From contig JBAMDO010000181.1 in the NCBI GenBank assembly GCA_037074765.1, positions 248,001-312,000 of the forward strand: 64,000 bases of DNA, in the 5' to 3' direction. Both the position numbers and the translations under genes were made by a program. The notes beneath the pieces were generated by a model, which was given only the letters and a program-made list of their open reading frames with translations, ran no database searches and was not told where the DNA came from. Positions 12,150 to 34,200 of this stretch are shown here, piece by piece (the first letter of the stretch is position 1; each line of letters begins with the position of its first letter). The DNA is from Mansonella perstans. Its lineage: Eukaryota > Nematoda > Chromadorea > Rhabditida > Onchocercidae.

Positions 12150-14316
12150 CTGAATTTTGAGAAAATTTAAGTAATATTTAACGAAGAAGTCAAGCCGGTA
12201 CGGATTTTGCGGCTGAAATTTCGTTTTCATAGCCTTCAATAATATGATTCGCAATACCAAAATACATAACATTCAAAAGCTACAGCCATAAATTTCCAAT
12301 GCATCATTATTTTTTGATGTAAATCCAGCACAAATATATATTTACAAATAGCGCCCTTCTGTCATTTTTTGCTTTTCCTTCCTATATGAAAACGGTAAGT
12401 ACAGATTTCAAAACCATTTCTCATCAAAAAATCGATTATAAACAAACAAATTCTTGTATTTTAAATTCACTTTTGTTTTAAATAAAGTTATGGAGTTGTT
12501 GACTAAAGTGACTGGAAAGAAAGGTTGGAAATAAAACACAATGAAAAAGTTTACCTAATGTAACGAAGTAATGAAAGAATTTAGACATACTATAGGAGAA
12601 CATCACATTTCTACTCATTCTATGAGAAGTGTGAGTATAACGGATGATTAAAAATTGTCGAAGCGTTATATTAAATGAAAAAAACTTCACAATAATTGAG
12701 AACGTATTGAATAAATTTCAGCTTTTTAATCTGTTTTTTAAAATTGTAATTGCGAATCAAGCAAAGAAAAGGCACTTATTAAAATTTAATTTTATCTTTT
12801 TTTCAGACGAGCTTTATTTTGAAAATAATTTTTATTAATAAAGCGAAATGATGGCAGACTGACTTGTCTAATTTAGCTCTGTATGCTAAGAGAAGTGAAT
12901 CAATAAAATTCTCTACTAAGTATATTCTTGAATTATTGTTAGTAATGCATTTCTGTGCTGCGAAAAGTGAGATTGGTTACTTGCAAAGAAAAAGTGATTA
13001 ATTAAGAATAATTTTGAATACATTTTTGAAACCGATTATTAATTTAGAAAGTATCAAACAGAATAAACCGTAACTGGGTGAAATTGGGTACAAAGATTTT
13101 CTTTTAATGATTTTTTTTTTTAAGAAAGTAGGATATTTTTCGTTAAGTGACAATTCATTTTATAACCGGTTAAAAATGGCACGGAAAATTTAAAAGATAT
13201 ATAGAAAGATTACTTGTAATATTAAACATCCTTAATATTAACCTTAATATAATTAATATATTATGAATTTGCACTGTATGATTGAAGGAAGAAGGTATTT
13301 TTTCCAGCAATAAAGCAAATATTTCTAGACACTGTCAATATTACTTTATTCATTAGTTTAATAAAATATTAAAAATACAATAAGTTTCTGCAAAACTTGA
13401 AAACATATTCACATATATATTTTATATACAGACAGCTGAAAAGGACATACACTAAATGAATACATGAGTCATTTATTAAATCAGTAGGGATGATGAAAAT
13501 AGTTGATTAAACAGGTTCTGACAAATTAAGTTAGCAAGTTGCGAAGGCGCTGATGAAATAATGACAAAAATGATCCGAAAATGATGGTAGAAAATGTAGT
13601 AATGATGAATTAAGATTTTAATAGACATGAGGGAAATAATGGCGGCGGTGAAAGGGACGAATTAATGAAAGGGATGTTAAATTTGAAATAAACTTTTACT
13701 TTAATGTTATCCATTAATTTGTTATAGAAACTAACATATTTACATCATTCAAGAAGTTGTCCTGTAAATTTCTTGTACCAAGGAATTTTCTGTTATCGAG
13801 AAACATGAAAGGAATGAAGACCAAAGGAGCAAACTAAATACGAAGACTGAATGCAATAAGAGATACCGTTGTTTCCCGTTGCTGCACTGCTCCTGGCTAG
13901 TATCGAAGGAAAGATTTTCAAAATTTAAATTTATCGAAATTGGTTAAAGAAGATAAAATTAATGAACCATTTTGCAGGAACTTTAAATGAATTATGGACA
14001 TTAGAAAGACAGGTAGCAACAGTAGAATAATAAAGTCTACGAAGAAGCACCATGCCATAAGATTGAAGCTAATGCTTGATTATTTCATACAAGATAGATC
14101 AAAGTAAACAGAACAAGAGGATGGGATGTTGGAAATGTAAGGCAGTTGTTTGTCCCAGTTGGAAAACGGTTACTCAACAAAATAGGGTAGTAAGAGGAGG
14201 AAAGAATGGAAGTCTATTACTGAATTGTTCTTGTGGAAAGATGAAAGCGGAAAGAAAGATGCTATTGCTGAATTGGAAGTCCTAGGATCGGCTGTCAAGA
14301 ATGGTGATACCTAAAG

Positions 14317-14338
14317 CTGCTGCATTTAAGTGCAGCAG
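14317..14338. repeat. Short perfect hairpin
   Basis: CTGCTGCA and TGCAGCAG form an 8-bp stem around a TTTAAG loop. The flanks do not extend the pairing, so a microRNA precursor is not supported. Confidence 0.6.
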
Positions 14339-17300
14339 TCTCTGCATTCTTCTATGTCCGCATATGTAAATTATTGTTATTCTTCTGCTTCATTTTCTTG
14401 CTCGCCGCATAAACAACGCTGCTGAAGCCAATAAGAAGGAGGCTCTATGGCCAAAGCTCTCCCAACATCGATACTTAGGTGACAGCTTAACGATCAATGG
14501 AGTCGCACAAATTGTCTCATCCTCTGCTTCATCGTTTTTTCTGGATACTACTGAACTTATCTCCCACTTGGTAATGCAATGGTAAGCCCTTACAGTTGCG
14601 ATAGCCTTTATTTCGGTTCATTCCTATTCAGCAAGTAAACTGCCTCTTCATTTCTGGGAAGACAGTTCTACTGTTAGTCGTGACATTTAGTCGTTGCCGA
14701 ACTTTTTTCACTTTTTTATTCGCTTTCATATTCAGGGCAACATTTAGTGAATGTCCTGTTTGGAGATGGGCGTGAATATGACCATCCTGATTATTATACA
14801 ATTTCTGGATGTGATATATACTTAGCCGTTAGTAATTTATATTCTTGGAAATTTCAAAATAAATTTTCATGCTTGTTATTGAAAAATGCTTGCAATCAGG
14901 GTGCACTTCCTAACTAAATCTTTAATTCAATCAAGGTTTCATTTTGTATTCATGAATTTATTGCGCTTTTAGAAGTAGCAAATTATGACGAAATATCGGC
15001 AGCAAATTCGGCAACTTTATCCTGACAAATCGTTAAGCAAATTTCGGAATTATTTCATGAATTGCAGAAAGCTCAGATTAGTTGCACTTCCCTTCTTAAT
15101 AGCTTTGCGTTTAATCAAATTATTAAAATCGACATGGTTTTGAAGAAATGTTCTTTCAAAAGTCATTTCCGGAACAATAGCCCATGCTACAATGCTTTTA
15201 GCAACTACAAATAATAATTTCCATCATATATTCCATTTAAAAATTACTTTTCGGGATGCATTGCCAATTAACCTTTGAGCATATTTTTCGTTTAATTCGA
15301 TTTACAATGTTATTACAATTCCATAGCTTGCAGCTTATCGATATATCCATAAATTATTTAAAATTTTTTGGAATATACTGACAGATCGTGAAATGAGACA
15401 AAAAGGCGCTTGGTTTGATTATTACGCTAACATTCTCTGGTCAGTGTAACTGGAAAATTCTCACAACTTTACCTTGAGTATTTGTCATTGAAGACCAGAA
15501 ATAATGAAAAAGGAAATCCTTAGGTTCAAATTTAAAAATAGAAACATTTACATCTTCTTAATTCATTTATAGCTTGAATTATGCAACTGAGTGGAAAGTT
15601 ATAGCTGCATGAAACCACTTGAACGAATCCATTTAGTATGACAGATAACAAAACATGTTATGTCCTAAAACAGTTTACAGGATATACATTGGATACTCCA
15701 AGTTTACAATTCATCCGCGCTTAAATATCGAAATGAAGAAATGGAAATAGAAAATTCATATGTAAGCAAGATATCACATCAACCATCCTCTTATCATTCT
15801 TTATTAAAAAATTCAGTATGAAATTTGATCTGAGTCAACTGAATTTTCTATTTTAAAGTGAAAATTTTTCGGGTAAAATTTTCAATATTGTTTCGGTAAA
15901 TCTGAATAATCAAAGCCTATCAGCTACAACAAAATAAATGGAACTACAGATATCACTCATACAATGAATAACAGTAAAATGTTAAGTTTAAATTTTAAAT
16001 GCATGATACAATATCGAGTCTCGATTTTTAAGCCTTCATCATCATTGTCATCTCTTTAAAGAGCATATTTCAAAGAGTTAATATTAATATTATATAGACT
16101 GAACTCAGTTATGCTGAAAAAAAATTATCATACTCTTTGAATGATAAAGATTGATCTAATTCTTAAGGAAATAATGATTTCGGCTTACTGAATTGATGAG
16201 TTGACGAACGATATCAACAAAGAAACAGCATAACAAACTGGTAAAATTATTGGTTAAAGCAAATGATTGAAAAAATGAATGGTATTTAACTTAAAAATAA
16301 GATAAAGAGAGAGGAAAAATTACAAAAAAAAAAGTATGAAGTCTTCAGAAGGAGAATTTTTCGACAACTATAATTCCGCAAATAATGTTGCAAAGTAAGA
16401 ATCCAACCAGGTCCCATGAAAAAAGCAGAGTAGTTTTGAGAGAGTAATTTTAGAAAGAGAGTAATTTTATTTTTGTGTTTTTTGATATCGTAGGAATTGA
16501 TATATTTTTTGCAAAGTATTAATAATTCTAAGTCTATTTTTGAATGAAATATTTGACAGATAAAAATCATTTCATCTATTATTTCCTTTGTAGAAGAAAT
16601 AGGAAGGCAAGTTCAAATAAATGATTAACGATTAAATCACACAATTGTCTACATGATTACTTTGGTAACACTACTGTTTTTTTTTTTTTTTCCGATCCAC
16701 TGGGAAAACACATTGCACATCGGCATCGCTCGTTTGTATGTCAAAATTCGGACTCTGATATTCTCGAATAGTTCATTGGTGTTCATTAAAATATATCTGA
16801 GGGATATTTGCGAGATATATGCTTGATATCTCGATTTATCATTAACGGTATTCTGCGAACAAAATTAGGTTTTGTCGCTTTCTCGCCGAAATGTTATTAA
16901 TGATATTTATGAGTTTTAATTGTTGTACTGCTTTAGTTATGAACCAAAAATATTAATTTTTCTAATGCAATCACTTGGAAGGAATGAGAGAGAGAGAAAA
17001 AGTGTCTTTTTTATTTATTTTTTTTCAACATAGTGTTTTAATTACTCATCGTTTTGTTTTGGAAAACAATAATAAATGATGATAATAGATAATTGTAGCT
17101 CCGACTTCGTATGTATTTCTCCATATTGTAAATGGCGACACGAATAATTTTCTACATAACGTGTGGACCTTTCGCCTTTTGATCCGCTAGAAATATGGTT
17201 AAAATTGTTGTACGTTTGATCTTCCTGCTGAGATACTATTTTACCTGAATGCAGTTAGCAAAAGGATCATAAAAGCAGCCATTAATTTACTTTTGTTAGA

Positions 17301-17979
17301 AGATCCACACTTCGTTATTTATAATCTGAAAAGTATGTTAATTAAAATCAACCGAGAAAAAAGTATTTTATGTATTTCTTCAGAACACGAGACGTGGAGG
17401 AGACTGTTAGAGACATGCTTTTCTGCCAATAGCAAGACATTTGGTTCGAAATTTTGTGGAATTTGCAAATTTTATCGGGATATTTGGATCGGGCACTGAA
17501 ATGTATTTGAAGCTTTGCTGTTCGAGCAAAATACCATGCATTCAGCAAGAGATGTTTTTGAAATGTTGTGGAATTTCCTTCGATATTTGAAATACAGTAG
17601 AAGGTTATACCTTCAAAGAAAGCATCAAAGTGGTAAATATTTCAAATCTTCCACCTTAATTATGGGTATTTATATGATGAACTCTAAAAGATAATCTATT
17701 TTGTGATATTTGTGCAAGGCATCAATAGATAGAGAGGAAAATAGTACTGTCCGAATAGTAACGGAGAGAGCGATGAACGATGTAATGTTAGAATTTGCAA
17801 GCTGATCTTCTACTTTGAAATGTTCTGCTTTCTTTTTATTATTTAAAAAGTTTTATCTGTAGTAGATAATTGATATTTGAATTTTGCCGTCTGTTTTCAT
17901 ATTCAGTAAAAATTTGATTTTATAGAGCCTAGAAATTACAAAAGATATTCTTTGTTTCTTCTTTGCAGTGAATTTCATA

Positions 17980-18004
17980 TTTTTTTTTTTTTTTTTTTTT
18001 TTTT
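17980..18004. repeat. Poly-T tract (25 nt)
   Basis: A run of T. Similar runs lie at 18772-18787, 20503-20529, 21110-21133, 22900-22914 and 23131-23146, all T on the plus strand in or upstream of the plus-strand lag-1 gene. Confidence 0.95.
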
Positions 18005-18435
18005 ATAGTCTTCAACATTCTCTGTTACGATTAAATTTCTTTTTCTATCTGCAATTTTACAATTATTTCCTTTTTTTTTCTGAACCTAACTAACAGTTAC
18101 GATTGAGATGATTGCTAAATTTTTTGTTATTTCGAAATTCGCAGAAAAATGAAAAAATTTATTGACAATAGCTGTTGTCTTTATTAGGCGTCATTGCCGA
18201 AGGATGTTACCCGATGAAAGAGGAAGAAATGGTATAGAAATGAACAGTTGTTTTTTTTCTATTCGCTTGCAACAATTCTATAGATAACGAGAAATGAGCA
18301 AGCGAAATTTCACGTTTAAGATTATGTTATGGGAGGGTACAATTATGGGAAAGATCGGGCAGATATGAAGGGATATCGTGTAAACGTTTGAATTTTCGTG
18401 ATTGGAGAACGTTTCAAGCACTATTTTCGTTCCTC

Positions 18436-18452
18436 ACGTGCACTTTGCACGT
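18436..18452. promoter_or_regulatory. Dyad ACGTGCA-CTT-TGCACGT
   Basis: A perfect inverted repeat with 7-bp arms and a 3-bp spacer; its left arm overlaps a CACGTG E-box (18435-18440). It lies about 1.9 kb upstream of the first possible lag-1 start. Binding by a dimeric factor is possible but unproven. Confidence 0.4.
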
Positions 18453-19166
18453 TTCTCGAAGACTTTTTACGCAGTAACGTGTTGTTTCTGTTAAATCATT
18501 AAAGCTGAAATTACTGTTTTTCTTTGGTTCGAGACATTTTGGTTCCTTTCTTTAATTTTACCTTTATATCGAGTTTAGATTATGGCATTAAAGAATTTTT
18601 GAGCAGCGGCACTAATAACATTTCTCATTTAAAAAATTCACGTTTCTTTTCATTAATACTATCGAAAAAAGTTCATGGATAACTATCATTTCATCCTTTA
18701 TCTATCAATATTTTCGTCTGTTTATCAATCTTGCTAGTCAGTGAATACAATTTTGGGATATAAAGCAATTGTTTTTTTTTTTTTTTTGAAATTAAGTGGA
18801 AGGAAGTTAAAGTTTTGAGGATTAGTGGAATAAGGAATATGAGGTTCGTGATGGTAATTGAAAAGTGAGAAGGGATGATTGATTGATGAGGTCAGGTCAC
18901 AAAATCTTCTATCGCATCATAATATAGTTTGATTTAATTTATTTTCACAAGAAAATGAAATTTACATTCTAGTTGGAGTTTTAAATCATTTTGCCTTTAA
19001 ATGTTATAGGTTCTTGATCTTATTTTTATAATTTATAAGAGCACTGATTTATAAAATAATACTGAGACCAAATGGAACAGGCAAGCAATGGAAGATGCGG
19101 TTACACAGTCCAAATAACCGGTATATTTGATTGAATTGGTAAGGGCTTTAGTTTCTCACCTCTCAT

Positions 19167-19182
19167 CGTGGGAATTCCCATA
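19167..19182. promoter_or_regulatory. Two abutting inverted CSL-type sites
   Basis: CGTGGGAA on the plus strand is followed directly by TTCCCATA, which is TATGGGAA on the minus strand. Both halves fit the YRTGGGAA consensus known for CSL proteins (Su(H), LAG-1). They lie about 1.2 kb upstream of the first proposed lag-1 start codon. With zero spacing, both halves probably cannot be occupied at once. Confidence 0.5.
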
Positions 19183-20356
19183 CCCTTCCATTTAACGAGC
19201 CATTTCTTTTCTCACGCAGCTTCTTCCATTCCAAAATATCATATTTTGTTTTGATTGTCTCGTCTGTTCATCCCCCTCACCTCTTCCGACTATCTCGCAT
19301 ACCATCAATATACGACTGCTGCTACTACTGCTGCTCTTCTTGTTCGTTCATTTCGCCCACCACTCTCCAAACGCAACCTCAACTCCAACCCTAACTCGAA
19401 CCCTGGCCTAACTGCAGTCTACCTCCCTATGTTGTCCTATAACATCGTACAAAAATTGTTTCCCATTGTTCTTCACCTCTTGCAATGTTGCTGCCGTGCC
19501 GCAATAATCATAGCTTGTGGTTGACGTTACAGTTGTTGGTGAAGTTTGCTTTCTCCCTTTTTCAAAGTTATCAAGGTGGTACTTTAATTATAGTATTGTC
19601 CGAGCGTGGTCAGTTATCATCTTTTAGTGTTTATTACTTGATCTGCTTTCCATTCATATTTCTGGAGGTAACGAGAACTCGGTGATATGTTCTTACAATA
19701 GTTGTTGAGCAATGTATTGGCAAGGAAATGTCAGTTGATGTGGGTAATGGTTTGTAGATATAGGAAGGGCATCATCTAGCATATTGCTTCACTGAATTCA
19801 GGTGACTGCGATATTATGAAGCTATCCGATTGTCCGGAAGTTTCAGTTTTGTTTGGCATTGCAGCCTATTTGAAGACGTAATGGTATGCAGATGCCTCAT
19901 AAAAAAAAAAGGCCAAATACATTGTTGAGCTTATTGCTTAAAGGTAGATTAAAACGGATAATGGAAAGCATAAGGATAATGGATTACTTTTGTTTGTATT
20001 CATCGAAACGCATTCTAGGAATTTTGTTAGGAATTTCTCTGTAGAGAATAGCTTTACGTATATAAATCTTCATTGTCTTACAGATTCTTCTGTTCATTAT
20101 GCTGTAGCTCTAATTTTTTGCAAATCACTTTTTTTTCTGATGATGTTTGTCTTGTGATCTCGTTTTGAGCTACAGGTTTGTCAGTAATTCTTATGTGTAA
20201 CGTGATATGAAGTGTATTTTCGACGGTTTTCAAATTATTTGCTGGCTTTTGGGTCCTGCATTTTTGACAGTTGAGAAGTACATTTTTTAAACTTCTCCAT
20301 GAAAAATTTACAGGTCATCATTGCAGTTCTTCGCGACGTGTGTTTACAAAGTGCGA

Positions 20357-22653
<2,297 letters not shown>

Positions 22654-23243
22654 GTAACATTTCACTTGTAAAAAATTTTATCTGGACGAGTGAGCTCGTT
22701 TTTTTTTTCTCCCCCAGTTAGTTCAGCTATTCAGGTATTTTTGCTGTGCATGATAAAGGCGAGATATACCAGCATCAATTTTTTATCAGATTGCCTTTTT
22801 CCCATTAAAGTTAAGCGAGTTCGCGGAGGTCATCAGTTGAGGTTTACCGTTGAAGTAGATTGTGGAGTCTTCATTCTATATGCGCCAAACTATTTTGCCT
22901 TTTTTTTTTTTTTTGTGAAAATAGGAAAGTTGAGGAACTTGTAATTCTCTTTGAACCAAGTTTGCTGTGCATTATTTCAGTCAAATCTAGATCAGAAATT
23001 GATTCCTTCATTATGTACTGTTCAAAACTTCATAAATCTTATTTTGACAGAGTCTTTAGTTGACAGTTTTACGATACGAGGAAGTAGTCAGTTTCATTTT
23101 GAAAATGTGTCGTTTGCATAATTTCCATCATTTTTTTTTTTTTTTTCTATAGTTAGGTTTATTCATATCACTCAAATGAAAAACATACGGATGAAAATTA
23201 ATTATCAATATTCCGAAGGTAAATGTTAGGTGAACATAAGATG

Positions 23244-23264
23244 TATATATATATATATATATAC
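23244..23264. repeat. (TA)n microsatellite
   Basis: A pure TA run in a lag-1 intron. A second (GA)n(TA)n tract lies at about 23539-23567. Confidence 0.95.
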
Positions 23265-24322
23265 ATATAAATATACGTAATGTGGTATTATATTTTGTTG
23301 TGTATTTTCAGTTAGCAATGGAATATGAGTAGTAGATTTGTGAGTGCTTAAGGATGGTGGGAATAGCTGGATTACAGTAGCATTGAGGTTGAATAATGGG
23401 GGGGCGCTTAAGAATCAATTAAGAAATGGATTGAGTGTCATCTGGAGACAAACAACTATTAAGCAATCGTTATCGCACCGCATGTTTGAGAAATATTGGT
23501 TTGCATATAATGAAGAAAAATGATACCTCAAAATTGTCGAGAGAGAGATATATATATATATATATACTTTGTTTTTAGCATCCATTTGCTATGAAATTAC
23601 AATAACATTTGTTATCTTTATTGTATTCGTTATTCATTTTATTTTACATTTTCATAATTTCTTTCATTAATTATTTATTCGTTAGCATTGAGAGTGATTT
23701 TGTTTAATGAAGAAATTGAAATTTTATCGCTGAATTTGATCTTTAAGTGATTATCTTTTTCTACCTGAATGGTAAAAAATTGTTTCAGTTATAACGAATT
23801 TTGATTTTAAAAATTACGAAATGTCAGAAATTGTTTATGATTATGAATTTATGAAAACTAAGGATTATGCAGTTTATATTCATAAAAATATGATATGGGC
23901 AAAACAAGAATATAGGATATTCTAGAACTTTTTACTTTTTTTTTTTTTACGATTCTATTTGCATCTCTCTTTTTGGTAAATCGTATTTGCTACACAAATA
24001 TGATCCAACAGAGATAATCCTGACAAGCATTTTCATCATTTGCTAAGCATAGGAAAATAGAAAATAGTTCAATCCCGTACGCAATATATGGATAGCTAAC
24101 TAACTTAATTGAGATATTTGAAATGATAATGAATGCTTGGCTATAAGGTATGAGTTAAACAATGATGAATGGATAGGCAGGCATATTGGACATGATAAGC
24201 AAAAAAGTTTAAAGAAAAGAAAGAGAGGAAGAAGAGGGAGTTAAAATGCATCGTGATAAAGGTGTGAACTGAACAACTCTCAGTTAGTGGTAAGCTTGTC
24301 TCGTTGATTGGTTGTCTTTAAG

Positions 24323-24330
24323 CGTGGGAA
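24323..24330 (+). promoter_or_regulatory. CSL-type site CGTGGGAA upstream of the short lag-1 start
   Basis: A full YRTGGGAA match about 480 bp upstream of the ATG at 24809. Further RTGGGAA matches in the same gene lie at 19460-19466 (minus), 21256-21262 (minus), 22095-22101 (plus), 23357-23363 (plus), 24756-24762 (minus), 26986-26992 (minus) and 27617-27623 (plus). Confidence 0.45.
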
Positions 24331-24808
24331 CTGTCCCCATATGTCACATTGCTTGCTTACTTGCTGTATATGTGTGTGGTACCCTTTCAATAAACGATGT
24401 CTTTAAGCTAATAGACTTTATCTTCCATTAGGCGATGTTAGCCTTCTTTTCTTGATAATATACAATTGCTCCGCCCTTATATATGGGCTTACTTATCCTT
24501 TTCCCTTTTTCACTTACTCATCTCTTTTATAAAGAAATATTTGAAATGATGAAGTAATTTGGGGGCGGTTCTCGATTGGTTGTTGCCTTATGAGAGATTC
24601 AATTCTTGGTTCAAACATCGGATAAAGTAGCAGTAACAGGAAGGAAAGTAGTCATGGTAGAGGATAAAGTTGAATGCGTGCGGAACATGATAATTAAGAA
24701 TATGGAATAATTTTTACTGTTGGTGTGTGGGAGAATTCTCGAGATTTTTCCCGAATTCCCATCGTTCATCAACGACTGTTCGCACCTTTTTACTGCTGCT
24801 TCTCAAGG

Positions 24809-30352
<5,544 letters not shown>

Positions 30353-31203
30353 GCATCATTGATGATTCATTTGTGGTTTTATGATCCGCATATTGTTTTA
30401 TTTTTCGTATTTTTACTGTGCATATTGTTCTGTGAGTTGCAATTTTAACTTGAGCATCATCGAAAATACAGTATACACAATGGACTTACTATTTCAAAGT
30501 TTTTGGGCCGAGGGGTGCTCGTATTTCGTCCCTCATATTGCGTTGAGAATGGTGTTGTTAGTATCTTCAGTTTTTCTTTTGAAGCATGTAAAGATTTAGG
30601 GGAATAATTACTCCTTGATCTGCTCTTGTTTTGATTTTGTGTGCCATGTTTCCAAGTGGTCGGATAGGTAATTTATCAGGTTTTTAAGCTCCACAACCAC
30701 ACATTAGGTTAATGCTGCATTTTCGCATCCCCATCTTTTTAAAATTAATTTGCTAGCAAGTGGCATATTAATGGGTATAGTGTTTTTTGCATTGTGGAGG
30801 CTGAAATCGCTTTTTTTTCAAAGCTCTGTATATCGTGATAAGTTCTTAACATTGCTAATTTTTATTTTTAGGTTGTATACCGTTGCAATTAGCGATATGA
30901 ATATTCTACTTTCTGTTCACTTTACTCTCTTTTCCCACTTTTCACCAGAATAAAGTATTGAGATGTGCATATCATGTTAGGATAACATCAGAGAATATGA
31001 AGGATGAGATTGCTGTACCTGAAAGGTAAAAAAAAAAAGGAGAATTAGAGACCCGAGCTCCTACGCTTTGCAGTGAATTTAGGAAAGAACATTTTTGCAT
31101 ATATTGAACAAATATTTTGATTATTGTGCGTTGTTCCTGGGTTTCTTATGTTGGGGATGATTCAGTTGTTTGCATTCTCTGCATTAATTTGAGATGGCGC
31201 AGT
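30353..31203. other. Convergent 3' intergenic region
   Basis: Between the lag-1 stop and the minus-strand PAN gene stop. It contains the presumed lag-1 3' UTR with AATAAA at 30949. A 25-codon open stretch at 30956-31030 has no splice partner that I could confirm. Nothing else is supported. Confidence 0.6.
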
Positions 31204-34200
31204 TCATAGATCACAATCGATAGGGTTCTTGCAGTATTCAACGTATCCACCAGGTACTTCTCGGATACCGTGTGGGCATTGCTTGTGTCCACTTGAGTCT
31301 CGTACAGCTGTACACTTTCCTTTCCGCAACGTGATCGAAGCTAAATTTCATGGGGAATATGTTTACTCTCAGTCGTAAAGTTCGGTTGGGAATTGTTTTG
31401 AGAGCATAATGTGGAAGTGGGGTATTTTTACCGGTAGCCAGGATCAAGTCGAACCTGTTATTTTCTACCAGTGTGGGTCGTTTAACGGTATTTGGTGTCG
31501 AGTAACTGTTCTGATAAAAGCTACACGGAATTCAGGAATTCAGATTACCTCGCTTGCACAGTTTTGTTTGTTGTGGACATTTCCGTACATCTGTTTGCTC
31601 TTTACATTTCAAATAACGATATTGCAGATTGAAATTGTTGCATGATGACCATCGTGTATAATCGTCTTCAACCGGATCGTCCTGAAGTAAATCGTGAACA
31701 AAACCATCATTTTTACGAAAACGTCCCGCAGGCGTCTCGTGACATATTCTTATGATAATGTTTGAAAGCGAACCCGGAAGACGTCGGATATTTCTTTCTT
31801 ATGACGGATTCGTGGTACTTCGAAATAAAACATTCGAACTCCTTGGTCTTCAGCAACAAATACATTTGGATGTGTTTCGCGACTTTCTGTATTTAGCAAA
31901 CAGTTCTGCAAACGGAATAAGTGTAATTCTTATTCTTAGATCTTTAATCTCCGGATGATGACCTATTTATTACATGATTTATGAGTGGTGGTATAGACAA
32001 TGAAGAGGGAGTTACATACCTGATCTTCATCATTCGGGTACCACATTGCTGAAAGGCATACGAAAGAGAATTCCTGTTCAGCTTTTAAGCAAGCAGTCAT
32101 ACATTCGGCAAGCGAAGGCGCATCGACCACTTCCATAACATGACCAACAAGGATATGATCCAGCACTGTTGGCCATAATTTTTCTGTTGCTTCAGCCGAA
32201 TTTGCTGAGAAACAAAACTGAAATTGGTAAAATACATCAGATTTATTTTCAAATATCTTTACATATTAAATAATAATCTGATGCAAACTTTACGCTTCAC
32301 AAAATAAATTAGACTACATATTTAAAAATCTCAAAAAATTTTCTGCATATCGATCAGTACTTTCTTAGTCTCGATAAGTTGTCCTTCGCTGCTATCATAC
32401 TGTAATTTTGGTTGCATTTTGACTTACTATACCCGGGAAGATTGCATTCGAATTTTCCATTTGCTCATTTCAATGAGAAGTAATGAAATAAAAAAATGAT
32501 AAAGGAAGCTATATGGTCGATGAAAATAACGAGCATTTTACTTACTTTCTCGAGATATGTACTACTTTCTTTGAAAATAAAATCGTCGGTGTTTTTATGA
32601 ACAGCCTTTGAAACTGATAATTCGCATTCGTTATCCCTGTGGATCACAGATAAACTGCAAGGAATTGTATCATTGAGGTAGATAACGCAAGCTTCACACA
32701 ATTTTATTGATTCCCCAGCTAGGTTGAAATCTATTAAGCTTACTAATTGTGTTTACGTTTGGAGTAGAAATTTGATATTTTTATTACTGGAAACTCTGAA
32801 AATATTTCAACACACTACAACTAAATTTTTTAATTGAATTCACAGTTAAAACTTTTGAAGTACCAAGTGAGCGTCTCATCTTGATCACATGCTCTTACGC
32901 ATTCTTTCAAACTTTCCGCTTTCACATGTGTACCAGTCGCTGAATTTAGTCGTTCGAAGTTTGATATCATTATGTAACGTGTTATATCTTCATCTTTGCA
33001 GAACTTTTCACCACTTTTGTTAATCGATTTTCGGTGTGGAGGCTGCAAAAAAGGTTGAGTTTTTGATAATATCAGGTCTGTTTTGGATTTTTGATTTCTT
33101 TCAGTTTTCTGCGGTTTCAGATTTTCCCAATTTCTCTGCGCTTTTAAATTATCATAAAGATGAACAAAAATGTAACTAATACTTGATAGCTTGAGAATGA
33201 AGTTGATGCAAATGTTGTTTCAGTTATTTCCGTGCTTGTTGTTAGGTAATTTGATTCGTTATTGCCTGCACCAGGAATAGCTAGGCGCTGAGTTGAATAA
33301 ACATCAGAAGATGGATTGATTTGCAGATACCTGCAGTAACTGATAGGTGTTTTTTGTTTTTTTATACATTTTAGTTTTAAAAACTAATGAGCCGGCTAAT
33401 TTTTAACAATTTCAGCAGTATTTTGATATTTCAGAAACCAATACAATATGCTAAAATGTAACTAAAAGTATCTCCATCCGGGTGAAATGAATATTGATTG
33501 ATTGATTAAATAACATTGGAATGGTAAAGTAAAGCTATATATATTAAATATCTTTCAGTCAGATTTGACCATTCAAAGTGAAGAAAAGGTGTATGTACTC
33601 GAGATAATCTCTATCCAAATATTCAGTAAGGAAATGAGGGGGACTCGTGCCATTGACAGCGAACAAATCACAAATTTTCCAGCGATGGTCAAAAGTTAAC
33701 GAACGGCAAATCCATTCCGAACTGGGATCCTGAGATAATTGCAGATTTATTATGGAGAAAGTGAAAACACTGAAAGGAACTAGTTTAACTCGTTGTTACC
33801 TGAAATTGGAGACATTTTTGAACACATTTATCACATGTGGATCCAGTTATACGTTCAAACATAATTGCATTTGCAACTGCAGTTTGAGGCTCAAATCGCC
33901 AAGAGTTTCGATCTGAAATAAGTTAATTTGAAACCATTTTACAAATTTATTAGCTGAAAACCGTCGTAAGTAGAAAATAAATCTCAACAGAAGCGATGAA
34001 AGAGAGAAATTTATGATAAATTTTACCTCAGAAAAGGGAGCGGAACTAAAAAACTAATGCTTGTTACTGTACTGCAATATATAGAAGCTTTTGGCTTAAT
34101 TAATTTGATATTAATCAAAATATTTCTAAAATAGAAATGGGCAAATTACTAATTACCAGTCTTATTGCAACAAACTTACCAAAGAAACACTTCCCAGAAC

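Larger units (their letters stand above)
12150..20356. other. Gene-poor interval (8.2 kb)
   Basis: No convincing exon chain is visible on either strand. Short open frames (for example 14076-14285 and 16286-16570) have low-complexity, non-conserved translations and no matching splice partners. The interval holds AT-rich sequence, poly-T tracts (16679-16692, 17980-18004, 18772-18787), a 7-bp-arm dyad at 18436-18452, a small hairpin at 14317-14338, and a CT-rich stretch at 19200-19480 with CSL-type sites. It probably contains the undetected first exon of the minus-strand giant gene and the promoter or 5' UTR of the plus-strand lag-1 gene. Confidence 0.6.

Noticed and set aside
14076..14285. Small CxxC-containing plus-strand protein
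   Set aside because: No splice partners, no family resemblance beyond a few Cys residues, and it lies in AT-rich non-coding sequence.
14317..14338. MicroRNA precursor
   Set aside because: The stem is only 8 bp and the flanks do not pair.
19255..19524. 89-codon plus-strand open frame in the CT-rich stretch
   Set aside because: Compositional: a pyrimidine-rich region translated as Ser, Leu and Pro. It fits promoter or 5' UTR better and does not splice into lag-1.
30956..31030. Short open stretch after lag-1 (KVLRCAYHVRITSEN)
   Set aside because: Only 25 codons without a confirmed acceptor from lag-1, which already has a complete C-terminus and stop.
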